Assembly (NCBI RefSeq): GCF_002993325.1
Contig: NZ_PVNO01000005.1
Coordinates: 124,001 to 188,000, forward strand
DNA: 64,000 nt
Origin: Alteromonas gracilis
GTDB taxonomy: Bacteria > Pseudomonadota > Gammaproteobacteria > Enterobacterales > Alteromonadaceae
Reading direction: 5' to 3'
Below the pieces are notes generated by a model. That model saw nothing but the letters and a program-made list of their open reading frames with translations. It was not told where the DNA came from and made no database searches. Positions 8,883 through 17,738 of the stretch are shown here, piece by piece (positions within the stretch are counted from its first letter, which is position 1; the number at the start of each line of letters is the position of its first letter). The translations under genes were made by a program, and so were the position numbers.

Positions 8883-9623
8883 TCATAGGAATTGGGTTAG
8901 TTCGTTGAGGTTGTCTAGCGCTACGTGAGGAAGCACGCTTACAGGTTCATTCGCTAGTTTCATCGGTCTGTTACAGGCATACCAAGCTGCCTGATAGCCA
9001 GCATTAATCGCCCCTTTTACATCCTTAATTATATTATCCCCTACATGAAGAATGTGGGATGGCGCGATGCGCAAGCATGTGGCAGCTTCATCAAACATAT
9101 CTCGAGCCGGTTTCATTGGTCGCGTGGTGCTGGCGTGTAGTATGGTCTCGAAATAGCCATCAATACCTATTTTTTGGGCATTAACATTGCCATTTGTGAT
9201 ACCGACCAATGGCAGTCGTTCGCTCAGCGTTTTAAGCGCTTGATGTACATCTTCAGCCAGCTCAAAGTTGCTCCTAGCGTCATAAAAACAGTTGAAACAG
9301 GCTTCTACCGCTTCGCTAATATCATCACTCTTGCTTACGTCAATCTCGACTTTATCTGCCGAGGTGCCTGAAAGGGCGGCGGTCAAAACAACACGTCTAA
9401 GCTGCCCCATATCTGAGGCTAAACGTTTATTCTTAGCAATCGCAGCACGTTTAAGATGTTGCCAATCGTTTGGTGTGAGGGCCGCCGCTTTTTTGTGATG
9501 CTTTGCAATGTGCGCCTGCAGCGCCTGCTCAGCCTGGCGAATGATAGGCTCATTATCGTAGAGCGTGTCGTCAAGGTCGAATGTCATGGCATCGACGTGG
9601 TTGATAGACCTAAAAAACTGCAT
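8883..9623 (-). CDS. yigB: HAD-superfamily phosphatase, YigB type
   Basis: A 246-residue HAD hydrolase. Motif I is FDLDDTLYDN near residue 15 with the nucleophile and acid Asp pair, motif II is GITNG, motif III is in KPARDMF, and motif IV is HVGDNIIKDVKGA. E. coli YigB dephosphorylates the riboflavin precursor 5-amino-6-(5-phosphoribitylamino)uracil and FMN. The assignment rests on the motif set and on the gene lying directly after xerC, as in E. coli. Only 20 bp separate it from xerC, so co-transcription with the dapF-xerC operon is likely. Confidence 0.85.
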   Translation of the reverse strand: MQFFRSINHVDAMTFDLDDTLYDNEPIIRQAEQALQAHIAKHHKKAAALTPNDWQHLKRAAIAKNKRLASDMGQLRRVVLTAALSGTSADKVEIDVSKSDDISEAVEACFNCFYDARSNFELAEDVHQALKTLSERLPLVGITNGNVNAQKIGIDGYFETILHASTTRPMKPARDMFDEAATCLRIAPSHILHVGDNIIKDVKGAINAGYQAAWYACNRPMKLANEPVSVLPHVALDNLNELTQFL

Positions 9624-9643
9624 GGATAACCCTTAGTTTAGCT

Positions 9644-10564
9644 TTACTTCTTGTGCGCGCGAGGATGAGCCGCATCATAGACATTGGCGAGATGCTGAAA
9701 ATCGAGATGGGTATAAACCTGTGTGGTCGACAAATTAGCGTGACCTAATAACTCTTGAACCGCGCGCAAATCACCGCTCGATTCTAATACGTGCGTGGCA
9801 AAAGAATGGCGCAGTTTGTGAGGGCTAACTTTTTGTGAAAGCGACTGCTCTTTTGCCATTTTATCAAGACGATTAGCAACCTGTCGGTTTGAAATGCGGG
9901 TTTTACGTTTGCTCACAAATACCGCACTTTCATAGGGTGATGCGTAGGCAGGGCGTACTTTTAACCATGCATTAAGTGCTCTTTGTGCGTGTCGACCGAG
10001 TGGCAAAATGCGTTGTTTGCTGCCTTTACCCATGACTTTTACTGTGCCGTCTTTGAGGCAGTCTGCTAGGTTCAAGCCGGTCAATTCGCTTAAACGCAAT
10101 CCGCAGCCATAAAGAAGCTCAAACATGGCGATATCTCTGAGATGCATTCCTTCATCATCTTCACTACTTGTTGGTGAGGCGTTGAGCAACTGCTGCATTT
10201 CATCAACACTAAGCTGTTTAGGGAGGGGTTTTCCTTGCTTGGGCGCTTGAATTCCTTCTACGGGATTACTGAAAAGCTGTTGGTGATCAATTAAATACTG
10301 ACAGAACGTTCTCAGTGCTGACAATCTCAGCGCAATGCTGCGGGGGCTGTGCCCCGACATTTTCGCATCTGCCATAACGCGCTTTGTATCGGTTGGAGTA
10401 AGTCCAGACCATTCATAAAGGCCAAGTAACTTGGCAACCTCAGTGAGTTGGCGCTGATAGTTTTTGATAGTGTGGAGGGATAGACCTCGCTCTACCTGAA
10501 GGTGAAGTAAAAACTTATCTAGCCACGCCTGGCAAGACTCACTGACAAGCGCGTCCGCAGACAC
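9644..10564 (-). CDS. xerC: Tyrosine recombinase XerC
   Basis: A 306-residue site-specific recombinase, the usual Xer length. The N-terminal SAM-like core-binding domain (about 10-100) is followed by the catalytic domain with all active residues visible: Arg157 (CGLRLSEL), Lys180 (GKGSKQR), His249 and Arg252 (SPHKLRHSFATH), His275 (LLGHANLSTTQ) and the nucleophile Tyr284 (VYTH). XerC acts with XerD at dif, under FtsK control, to resolve chromosome dimers. XerC rather than XerD is supported by its place beside dapF, DUF484 and yigB, as in E. coli. It begins with GTG, 5 bp after the DUF484 stop codon. Confidence 0.95.
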   Translation of the reverse strand: MSADALVSESCQAWLDKFLLHLQVERGLSLHTIKNYQRQLTEVAKLLGLYEWSGLTPTDTKRVMADAKMSGHSPRSIALRLSALRTFCQYLIDHQQLFSNPVEGIQAPKQGKPLPKQLSVDEMQQLLNASPTSSEDDEGMHLRDIAMFELLYGCGLRLSELTGLNLADCLKDGTVKVMGKGSKQRILPLGRHAQRALNAWLKVRPAYASPYESAVFVSKRKTRISNRQVANRLDKMAKEQSLSQKVSPHKLRHSFATHVLESSGDLRAVQELLGHANLSTTQVYTHLDFQHLANVYDAAHPRAHKK

Positions 10565-10569
10565 TGACG

Positions 10570-11265
10570 TTAATACCCCATCATTTCAGGCAAGATAATA
10601 TTAAGCACTTGCTGAAGTTGTTGAAGCAAGAGGGTATCCATATCTGGCGTAAAGTGACTTGCGTCGCTGCTGCTAATCCCCAAGATGCCTAGCTCTCGAT
10701 TATCGCCAAGCAACATCAGTGCAACAGACTCAGCGGGGCTTTCTCCGAACAATAGCTGGCGCTCGTGCTGGGACAATCGACCAAAAAAGAAATTGGTATT
10801 CTTAAAGCGTTTCTCTGTGAATAAACGCTGCTGTAGCTCCGGAATGGCGTGTGGACCCTTGAAGCTTTTAATCACGGCAGAAGAGAGTTGCAAACGCTCT
10901 TGAAGGACATCTTCTAGCGTAAACTGCACTTCGGCTACGCTCTCACAGCGTAAGAGTTGTACGTTTAAGTCGGTATAAACCCGATAAATTTTTTCGTTTT
11001 GCTTGGCAATACTCACTAACTGGTTAAGTTTGAAGTTAAGTTGCCTTACTTTCTGTCGCAGCTGCTCACTTTGTATTTCTACCAGCGACACGCTGCCTTT
11101 GTGCTCATGAGGAAGCTTAATTTTTTCGAGTAGGTCAGGGTGTTGGGCAAAGAACTCGGGGTTTTCTAGCAAAAACCTGCGGACATCTGAACTCGACAAT
11201 TCAGATGTGTCGTTAAATGGCTCAATTAATTGCGTGGCGTTAGACTGCCCCGATAAGTCGCTCAT
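10570..11265 (-). CDS. DUF484 family protein (YigA-like)
   Basis: A 231-residue protein of the DUF484 family. The N-terminal segment [26 protein letters not shown] is the family signature, followed by a basic coiled-coil-like stretch (about 65-95) and a GAF-like C-terminal domain. It has no assigned biochemical activity that I know of. Its ATG overlaps the dapF stop codon by four bases (ATGA), and xerC follows after 5 bp, so the three genes are translationally and transcriptionally coupled, exactly as dapF-yigA-xerC in E. coli. Function remains open. Confidence 0.88.
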   Translation of the reverse strand: MSDLSGQSNATQLIEPFNDTSELSSSDVRRFLLENPEFFAQHPDLLEKIKLPHEHKGSVSLVEIQSEQLRQKVRQLNFKLNQLVSIAKQNEKIYRVYTDLNVQLLRCESVAEVQFTLEDVLQERLQLSSAVIKSFKGPHAIPELQQRLFTEKRFKNTNFFFGRLSQHERQLLFGESPAESVALMLLGDNRELGILGISSSDASHFTPDMDTLLLQQLQQVLNIILPEMMGY

Positions 11266-12092
11266 AAGTTTATCTGTCCGTCGTATACGTGTTCGGCAGG
11301 CCCTGTCATTTTGAGTACGTTATCTGGGCCGGGCCAGCGTATACGTAAACTGCCCCCGGGTAAGTCTACCCTTACATCTTTTCCTAATTTACCCTGTATT
11401 TGACCAATTGCAACTGCCGCGCATGCGCCACTGCCACAGGCAAGGGTTTCGCCAGAACCCCGTTCAAAGACTCTAAGCTTTATGTGAGATTCATTGATAA
11501 CCTGCATAAAGCCAACGTTTACGCCTTCGGGAAAGCGCTCGTGTCTCTCAACAAGAGGGCCAAGTTCTGCGACATTAGCAGTATCAACGTCGTCAACTTC
11601 CATCACACAATGTGGGTTGCCCATTGAGGCCGAGCCGATAAATAAGGTGCTTTCACCTACGCGCAAGATATAGGTATTTTCTTGTTTGTTAGCTTTTAAA
11701 GGAATATTGGCCGGTTCAAATTCTGGTTTACCCATATTAACGGTTACTTGACCGTCTTTTTCTAGGTAAAGCACCATTTTCCCCGCTTTGGTGCTCACCA
11801 CAATTTTGTTGCGGTTAATCAATCCCTTCTGCTTGACGAAGCGTGCAAAACAGCGTGCTCCGTTTCCACACTGCTCCACTTCTGAGCCATCCGCATTAAA
11901 AATACGGTAGTGAAAGTCTTGCTCTGGATCGTAAGGCGGTTCAACCATCAACAGCTGGTCAAAGCCAATGCCGAAATTACGGTTAGCCAATTGCTGAATT
12001 TTTTCTTTAGAGAAAAATACGTTTTGAGTAACGTTATCAATAACCATGAAGTCGTTACCCAAACCGTGCATTTTTGAAAATTGAACCTGCAT
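11262..12092 (-). CDS. dapF: Diaminopimelate epimerase
   Basis: A 276-residue enzyme that interconverts LL- and meso-diaminopimelate, the last step before lysine and the source of the peptidoglycan cross-linking residue. Both catalytic cysteines are present: Cys75 in [13 protein letters not shown] and Cys219 in [12 protein letters not shown]. The opening [11 protein letters not shown] is the usual N terminus. It lies between lysA, the next enzyme in lysine synthesis, and DUF484, with a four-base overlap to the latter. Identification is secure. Confidence 0.97.
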   Translation of the reverse strand: MQVQFSKMHGLGNDFMVIDNVTQNVFFSKEKIQQLANRNFGIGFDQLLMVEPPYDPEQDFHYRIFNADGSEVEQCGNGARCFARFVKQKGLINRNKIVVSTKAGKMVLYLEKDGQVTVNMGKPEFEPANIPLKANKQENTYILRVGESTLFIGSASMGNPHCVMEVDDVDTANVAELGPLVERHERFPEGVNVGFMQVINESHIKLRVFERGSGETLACGSGACAAVAIGQIQGKLGKDVRVDLPGGSLRIRWPGPDNVLKMTGPAEHVYDGQINL

Positions 12093-12127
12093 TAAACGCG
12101 CATCTTTCTTGTTAGTTTGTCTCTAGT

Positions 12128-13378
12128 TTACGGAAGTTTATGCTCACCTTGCCAGAGATCTTTTTGTTTTTCTCTTTCGCGAACCACAATTGCCTTTTCA
12201 CCATCAACCATGATTTCTGCTGGGCGACAGCGACTATTGTAGTTTGATGCCATGACGAAACCATAGGCACCCGCACTGCGAACAGCAAGTAGGTCGGTGG
12301 GTCCAATGGCTAATTCGCGGTCTTTGCCTATGAAATCACCGGTTTCACATACGGGCCCAACGACATCATAAATGCGGGGTGTTGCCGAGCTTTCCTGCTT
12401 CACAGGAATAATTTTTTGCCACGCGGAGTAAAGCGCTGGACGCAATAGGTCGTTCATTGCTGCGTCGACAATCGCGAAGCTTTTCTCTTCACCTTCTTTA
12501 ATAAACTCAACCTCGGTAACCAAAATGCCTGCATTAGCGGCGATAGCGCGGCCAGGTTCTAGAATAAGCTTCAGGTTTTCGCGGCCAACCATTTTTTCAG
12601 CCATGGCTTGAGCATAAGCTTTCGGATGAGGTGGCTGTTCGTCGTTATACGTTACGCCAAGACCACCACCTACATCTAAGTGTTCAATAATGATATTGCG
12701 CTCGGCCAGCTCATCAATAAGCAGAAGCAGGCGTTCTAGTGCATCAACAAACGGGCCAATTTCCGTTAGCTGTGAGCCGATGTGGCAGTCCATACCGACT
12801 ACATTTAAGTTGGGTAAAGACGCAGCCAGTTCATAAGTTGCGAGGGCGCGCTCTCGGGCAATGCCGAACTTATTGGCTTTCAAGCCGGTTGAAATGTAAG
12901 GATGCGTTTTGGCATCTACGTCAGGATTAATACGAAGCGATATTGGCGCTTTAACGCCCAGTTCACCAGCCACCTCGTTAATACGATGCAGTTCAGGCTC
13001 TGACTCTACGTTGAAGCACATGATGCCCTGTTCAAGGGCATAGCGGATTTCGTCGTGCTTTTTACCCACGCCGGAAAATACCACTTTACTGGCGTCACCA
13101 CCTGCCTCGATAACACGGGCTAGTTCACCAGCAGACACGATATCAAAACCTGAGCCTAGTTTAGCGAGAACGCTTAAAACACCGATGTTTGAGTTAGCTT
13201 TGACGGCGTAGCACACAAGATGAGGATGCTCACCAATTGCATCGTTAAACGCATGCCAATGACGCTCTAACGTAGCGCGTGAATATATATAAACGGGTGT
13301 TCCGTATTGCGCTGCAATATCAGAAACAGCCACTTTTTCAGCATGTAGCTGACCTTCGCTGTAGGCAAAGTAATCCAC
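12128..13378 (-). CDS. lysA: Diaminopimelate decarboxylase
   Basis: A 416-residue fold-type III PLP enzyme that decarboxylates meso-diaminopimelate to L-lysine. The PLP lysine is near residue 60 in CYAVKANSN; HIGSQ, GGGLGVTY and EPGRAIAANAG follow, and the second-subunit motif GPVCETGDF carries the active-site cysteine. It begins with GTG, one base of which overlaps the lptM TAG stop (TAGTG), with GGAG about ten bases before it. Placing lysA between lptM and dapF links the two last lysine steps in one operon; E. coli keeps lysA elsewhere beside lysR. Confidence 0.96.
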   Translation of the reverse strand: MDYFAYSEGQLHAEKVAVSDIAAQYGTPVYIYSRATLERHWHAFNDAIGEHPHLVCYAVKANSNIGVLSVLAKLGSGFDIVSAGELARVIEAGGDASKVVFSGVGKKHDEIRYALEQGIMCFNVESEPELHRINEVAGELGVKAPISLRINPDVDAKTHPYISTGLKANKFGIARERALATYELAASLPNLNVVGMDCHIGSQLTEIGPFVDALERLLLLIDELAERNIIIEHLDVGGGLGVTYNDEQPPHPKAYAQAMAEKMVGRENLKLILEPGRAIAANAGILVTEVEFIKEGEEKSFAIVDAAMNDLLRPALYSAWQKIIPVKQESSATPRIYDVVGPVCETGDFIGKDRELAIGPTDLLAVRSAGAYGFVMASNYNSRCRPAEIMVDGEKAIVVREREKQKDLWQGEHKLP

Positions 13379-13575
13379 TAGTTCTGTTCTCCAGAGGTAG
13401 GTGCGGGGGAAGTGTTGTTATCGCCAGGTGAAGTGTCGGTTTCTAGCGTGCTAGAAGACGCTGGTTCAGCCGACGTGTTTTGTGCAGGCGCTTCAGGAAT
13501 ATAAAGCGCCCCTTTATAACCACAGCCACACAATGCTGTGAGTGTTAGCAAGAAAACCACTGACTTTTTAAGCAC
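13378..13575 (-). CDS. lptM: LPS-assembly lipoprotein LptM (YifL)
   Basis: A short lipoprotein of about 65 residues. After a hydrophobic signal (VVFLLTLTALCGC) the lipobox LCGC is followed by GYKGALYIPE, the conserved LptM/YifL start seen as GLKGPLYFP in E. coli, then a Ser/Thr/Pro-rich tail. LptM helps mature the outer-membrane LptD-LptE LPS translocon by promoting correct LptD disulfides. I prefer the GTG at 13575, which places the signal peptide directly at the N terminus; an upstream ATG at 13614 would add 13 hydrophobic residues. It overlaps lysA by one base. Confidence 0.85.
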   Translation of the reverse strand: MLKKSVVFLLTLTALCGCGYKGALYIPEAPAQNTSAEPASSSTLETDTSPGDNNTSPAPTSGEQN

Positions 13576-13626
13576 GAAAAATCCCGCGAAGAATACGACA
13601 AATGCCGCTATCATCGCATTGCGGTA

Positions 13627-14694
13627 TTAAATTGCAAGAGCCAATAAGCGTTCTTGCGTTTTATCACCGTATCGAACGTTTTTCCATAGCGCATCACATA
13701 GGCTCTGGGTATCAGAAAAGTCTTTGCTTTTAAGCCAATCAATCAGAATGTGAGGGTTGTCTGGAAAAGCAATCGCTTCGTTTTCGGGGGCCTCAAGCCA
13801 CTCTTCTACAATGTCAGTGTCTAATTGAAAAAGGGTTTGGCATAGATCAAGTTTGTCTAAGGTGAGTACATTCGACAACTGCTCAAATTGACCGTGCAAT
13901 GGCTTAATAAGGAGTTTTTTGCCTAGCTGTAATGCCTCGCTAGACAGTTCAAACCCCCCATTTGCAATTACACCATTGCAATGCTGGAGGGATTTCTGAA
14001 AATGTTTTTTAGATGTCGGGTGCCAATGTATATGACCTACTTCTCTTGTTTCATCGATATCAGGATGAAAGCAGTGAAAGATTTGATCGCTTAGTGGCTC
14101 TAGCATTTGCTGAACATCGTATACGTCTTCAAAGGGTAAATATACTAATACATGCCCATTGCCCGGAGACAAAACCGGCTTTTCAGCCACAAACGGAGGG
14201 ATGATAGGTTGATTGAAGTGATACCAATGTACACCTAATTGAAGTTCAGTAGGTGCGAACACTTTCATCAATAGTGTATCAAAAATGGTATTGCCACTTT
14301 TAGGTACGTCATAGGCGAAGGCGGCTTGATGACTAATAGATATAGACGGCAACCCCTGTCGTTTGGCGGCCCACGCCGTCACTGGCTCGAAATCGTTAAC
14401 CAGCAAATCGTAGCCGCTGGTATCAAAGGCTTTTACGTCTTTAATTAAACGGCTGACGTTAGCCTCCTTAACGGTAGCCCACTTATCCACGCGGCCGGCT
14501 TTTGTTATAAAGCTCAACCCAGTAAAAGTACGGTATTCTCCAAACACTTCCATATCGAAGTATTTTTCAGGCGCGCGGCCAGTAAAAACAAAGTCTACGC
14601 TGATGTCGTCGCGCTCTGCGAGCGCTGACGCCATTATACGAGCTCTAGCAATATGCCCATTTCCGGTGCCTTGCACACCATACAGTAATTTCAT
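13627..14694 (-). CDS. MJ1255/VC2487-family glycosyltransferase-like protein
   Basis: A 355-residue protein beginning MKLLYGVQGTGNGHIARAR, the glycine-rich N-terminal loop of GT-B fold glycosyltransferases, with the C-terminal GVIANGGFELSSEALQLGKKLLIKPLHGQFEQ resembling the nucleotide-sugar site of MurG-like enzymes. This matches the family described as MJ1255/VC2487. The substrate is unknown. The start codon lies one base after the stop of the PAP2 phosphatase gene, so the two are one operon; a lipid-linked sugar as substrate is an inference from that pairing only. Confidence 0.8.
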   Translation of the reverse strand: MKLLYGVQGTGNGHIARARIMASALAERDDISVDFVFTGRAPEKYFDMEVFGEYRTFTGLSFITKAGRVDKWATVKEANVSRLIKDVKAFDTSGYDLLVNDFEPVTAWAAKRQGLPSISISHQAAFAYDVPKSGNTIFDTLLMKVFAPTELQLGVHWYHFNQPIIPPFVAEKPVLSPGNGHVLVYLPFEDVYDVQQMLEPLSDQIFHCFHPDIDETREVGHIHWHPTSKKHFQKSLQHCNGVIANGGFELSSEALQLGKKLLIKPLHGQFEQLSNVLTLDKLDLCQTLFQLDTDIVEEWLEAPENEAIAFPDNPHILIDWLKSKDFSDTQSLCDALWKNVRYGDKTQERLLALAI

Positions 14695-14695
14695 G

Positions 14696-15214
14696 CTACC
14701 CCAGAATTGAAATACTCAGTGTTGCAATTGTGACACCAAGAAGTGAACCTGCTACCACATCAGATGGGTAGTGAACGCCTAATAACACCCGTGACAATCC
14801 AATTAGCGCTGCCCAGCTATAGGCAAGTACCGCAAACGATGGATAATAATGCGCAACAATACATGCCATCAGTGTGGCTGCGGCAGTGTGACCGGATGGC
14901 AGTGAGAATTTGTCTGATGGGGTGACATGTGCCGTTAAATTCATTAGAAAATCGCAAGGGCGCGGGCGCTTGAACATTTTCTTAAGCAGCACATAAATGG
15001 GTAATTCAAGCGCGTAAGCCATCAGCGCTGTGTAAAGGAAGAGCTCACCGTGTTCAGGCTCGAAAGCCCAAAGCAGCATACCGATAACGAAGTACAGGTA
15101 TCCGTCGCCTGTTTTAGAGAGCCAAATAATGCTGCGGCAGTCTCTTTTTAGCGTCAGTTTATACAGGCGATAAAACAAGTCAGTATCGTATTTGGTCAAG
15201 GATTTCATTAGCAT
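14696..15214 (-). CDS. PAP2-family membrane phosphatase
   Basis: A 172-residue membrane protein with four to five hydrophobic helices and the complete PAP2 acid phosphatase signature: KKMFKRPRP (motif 1), LPSGHTAA (motif 2, with the catalytic His) and SRVLLGVHYPSDV (motif 3). Family members dephosphorylate undecaprenyl pyrophosphate, phosphatidic acid or phosphatidylglycerophosphate on the periplasmic side of the inner membrane. Which lipid is used cannot be read from the sequence. It is the first gene of a two-gene unit with the glycosyltransferase-like gene. Confidence 0.88.
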   Translation of the reverse strand: MLMKSLTKYDTDLFYRLYKLTLKRDCRSIIWLSKTGDGYLYFVIGMLLWAFEPEHGELFLYTALMAYALELPIYVLLKKMFKRPRPCDFLMNLTAHVTPSDKFSLPSGHTAAATLMACIVAHYYPSFAVLAYSWAALIGLSRVLLGVHYPSDVVAGSLLGVTIATLSISILG

Positions 15215-15632
15215 CGCCTTGTCCCCTATCGGTTAATTACTGCACAGGCTAAAGTTAATCTGTGACCAGTGGGTGACGAAAAAAAGAAACTTTTTTGACA
15301 GCAAAGTGGGGTTCACGTCGTCCTTCGGGTTCAGATAGTAAAAATGGCTAAGTGGACTGAGAATTTATCAGTGATCTTTAAGGCTCAAAAAAGACGTTAT
15401 TTATGCCTGCTAATCCAATTAGCGTTTAACGCGTTATGAAAGCAAAAGTTAAGCAAAATACGTGCTCAGTGATGCGCACGAGTGAAAAGAAAAAGGTTAA
15501 GTTTCACAAAATAATAAAATAAAGCGAAAGGCACTAAATCAACCGTTTGCAACGCTGCGTTTAATGCTATGCTAGATTGAAACTGCACAGAGAGCTTTTA
15601 TCCCTCTTCTCAATTTTTAGTAAGGCAAAATA
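15215..15632. other. Divergent intergenic region PAP2 gene / rraA
   Basis: 418 bp between the PAP2 phosphatase gene and rraA on opposite strands. It is AT-rich toward rraA and holds a candidate rraA promoter listed separately. I see no credible ORF, RNA gene or strong hairpin in the rest. Confidence 0.5.
15547..15573 (+). promoter_or_regulatory. Candidate rraA promoter
   Basis: TTGCAA (15547-15552), a 15-bp spacer and TATGCT (15568-15573) form a weak sigma-70-like pair 60 bp before rraA. The spacer is short, so this is tentative. Confidence 0.25.
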
Positions 15633-16118
15633 ATGGAATACAACACATCTGAATTATGCGATTTGTTTGCTGATAGCGTTGACGTGGTAGACCCAATTTT
15701 CGCGAGCTTTGGTGGCCGGTATTCTTTCGGTGGTGAAATAACCACTGTGAAGTGCTTTGAAGATAGAGGGCTTATCGATCGCGTTTTAGCACAGCCCGGC
15801 GCCGGCAAAGTGCTGTTGATAGACGGCGGTGGCTCTAATCGTCGGGCACTATTTGATGCGTCTTCTGCACAAGTGGCCATTGATAACGATTGGGAAGGGG
15901 TAGTGATTTACGGAAGTGTGCGTGAAATAGACAGCCTTGCCGAATTAGATCTTGGTGTGCTGGCGGTGGCGGCTATTCCTGTAAACGCTGAAAGCGAAAG
16001 TATTGGTGAGGTGGACGTGCCGGTGAACTTCGGTGGCGTGACGTTCTTACCGGAAGATCATTTGTACGCTGATAGTACAGGGGTCATTCTTTCACCTGAA
16101 CCACTTGACTTAGACTAG
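15633..16118 (+). CDS. rraA: RNase E activity regulator RraA
   Basis: A 161-residue protein, exactly the E. coli RraA length, with conserved [52 protein letters not shown] and [20 protein letters not shown]. RraA is a trimeric ring that binds the C-terminal region of RNase E and lowers its endonuclease activity, so it modulates mRNA decay. It is related to class II aldolases but that activity is not expected here. The gene stands alone and is followed by a strong bidirectional terminator shared with the nuclease gene downstream. Confidence 0.95.
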   Translation: MEYNTSELCDLFADSVDVVDPIFASFGGRYSFGGEITTVKCFEDRGLIDRVLAQPGAGKVLLIDGGGSNRRALFDASSAQVAIDNDWEGVVIYGSVREIDSLAELDLGVLAVAAIPVNAESESIGEVDVPVNFGGVTFLPEDHLYADSTGVILSPEPLDLD

Positions 16119-16173
16119 GTTGCGCTAGGCCCTAACCCTGTAGCGAAAGCTCAAAAGGTTTTACAGAACAAAT

Positions 16174-16206
16174 AAAAAACGGAGGCTTAGCCTCCGTTTT
16201 TTATTT
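16174..16206. terminator. Bidirectional rho-independent terminator
   Basis: The stem AAAAACGGAGGC / GCCTCCGTTTTT with a short TTA loop has an A-tract before and a T-tract after. It serves rraA on the plus strand and the convergent S1/P1 nuclease gene on the minus strand. Confidence 0.9.
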
Positions 16207-16221
16207 ATATTGTGGTCAATG

Positions 16222-17031
16222 CTAATTGTTAGCCTCATCGAAGACCATGTTTAAGTACATCGCAATGCGTATACCGGCCATTTGAAGGCGCTTTTTGGCA
16301 GTAGGAAGATGGTGATATAAATAGTCATAGCTCATGTTATTCGCATCTTCTGGATAAATGGTATCGCGAATAGCGGTGCTTTCTTCAATCCATACCAGAG
16401 GGTCGGTGGTTGCCCAACTGCGAATATCCTTCGCCGCTATCGTTTTTGTTAGCCATTCAGTCCACTCTGAGTAAGACAAGTCGCGCTGGTCCAGCATTTG
16501 AGAGTCCCAAACGCGGTGAAGATTAGAGTCTTGCCAGAAAAAACGCACTTTTACATCATTACCACCACGATCAGTGCCGTTGCCTGCATGTAGAGGTTGA
16601 TGAAGATCACCAATAATGTGCACGATAAACTGAAGAGCTAAGCGCTTTTCTTCAATACTGGCTGCATCGCTTTTTAGCGTTTCGGTAAATTGCTTTAAAG
16701 CGGTAACCGCGTCACCTTGCTTAGGGGCGCTTACTTCGTTATACGTTTTGCCTTCAGGCACAGTCACATAATGCCAAGGGCTCGCTGTCTTCTGCCAAAA
16801 TTCGCTGGGGTTCGAGCGCATTTCATCGGCATGGGTAGAAGCTTCAGCGAGTGAGCCATGAGGCAGCAGTTCCATAAGTGCGGCTTGTGAGAGTGGGCTA
16901 AGGTACTGCTCAGCGATAGCGCCGGTTACGCGGTGGCCCGTTTGACCCCACCCAAAAGCGGGAGAAGCGATGCATAATGTTAAAAGTGTGCTTAGCGCAA
17001 CTGCGCATGTCCTGTTTTTAAGCGCGAACAT
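16222..17031 (-). CDS. Secreted S1/P1-type nuclease
   Basis: A 269-residue protein with a signal peptide ending in SPAFG, so that the mature chain begins WGQTGHR. In this family Trp1 supplies the N-terminal amine and carbonyl that bind zinc. Further zinc ligands are visible in HYVTVPEG, HIIGDLHQPLHAGNGTDRGGND and HRVWDSQ. S1/P1 nucleases are trinuclear zinc enzymes that cut single-stranded DNA and RNA, here probably in the periplasm or medium, for phosphate or nucleotide scavenging. It lies 2 bp after ubiX on the same strand, an arrangement with no evident functional link. Confidence 0.9.
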   Translation of the reverse strand: MFALKNRTCAVALSTLLTLCIASPAFGWGQTGHRVTGAIAEQYLSPLSQAALMELLPHGSLAEASTHADEMRSNPSEFWQKTASPWHYVTVPEGKTYNEVSAPKQGDAVTALKQFTETLKSDAASIEEKRLALQFIVHIIGDLHQPLHAGNGTDRGGNDVKVRFFWQDSNLHRVWDSQMLDQRDLSYSEWTEWLTKTIAAKDIRSWATTDPLVWIEESTAIRDTIYPEDANNMSYDYLYHHLPTAKKRLQMAGIRIAMYLNMVFDEANN

Positions 17032-17033
17032 GG

Positions 17034-17666
17034 TTAATCCTTAGAATGTTTGGATGATTGGTAGCCCCACCTAGCAACAAGAGATTGTTCAATGCCAAGA
17101 TGGTCAAGTATGCGCGCCACGACAAAGTCAACTAGGTCATCGATAGTCTTCGGGTTGTGATAAAAGCCTGGCGCGGCGGGCATAATAGTAGCACCCATTT
17201 GTGACAGCTTAAGCATATTTTCCAAATGTATAGAAGAAAGTGGCATCTCTCGCGGAACTAAAATAAGTTGGCCTCTTTCTTTTAACACCACATCTGCGGC
17301 ACGCTCTATAAGGTTGTCACTCGCACCTATACTGATGGCAGACAGGGTGCCGGTAGAGCAAGGGCATACCACCATTTTGGCAGGCGCAGCTGAACCAGAC
17401 GCAACCGGGGAAAACCATTCTTCTTTACCAAACACTTTTATTTGGTCGGGTTTGGCACCGCAATGCTCGGTAAAAAATGCGGCAGCGTCCTCAGGACGCC
17501 CAGGTATTTTTACATTTTCTTCAGTGGCAAAGACTACCTTGGCCGCGGAAGAGATAAGTACGTACACTTGATAATCTGCATTAACCAGCGATTTCAAGAG
17601 TGTAAGTGCGTAAGGTGCGCCAGATGCACCTGTGATAGCAAGTGTGACTTGCTTGTCATGTTTCAT
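17034..17666 (-). CDS. ubiX: Flavin prenyltransferase UbiX
   Basis: A 210-residue flavoprotein: the N-terminal [18 protein letters not shown], the central [31 protein letters not shown] and [17 protein letters not shown] are conserved UbiX segments. It joins dimethylallyl phosphate to FMN to give the prenylated FMN cofactor used by the UbiD decarboxylase in ubiquinone synthesis. The gene follows mpl on the same strand after about 70 bp. Identification is secure. Confidence 0.95.
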   Translation of the reverse strand: MKHDKQVTLAITGASGAPYALTLLKSLVNADYQVYVLISSAAKVVFATEENVKIPGRPEDAAAFFTEHCGAKPDQIKVFGKEEWFSPVASGSAAPAKMVVCPCSTGTLSAISIGASDNLIERAADVVLKERGQLILVPREMPLSSIHLENMLKLSQMGATIMPAAPGFYHNPKTIDDLVDFVVARILDHLGIEQSLVARWGYQSSKHSKD

Positions 17667-17738
17667 TACATTGCCTCTGTAGACACTACGTCTTAGTGTT
17701 AGCTTTTTAGCTGTAGCTAATTTTAAGACTAGTGCTTT

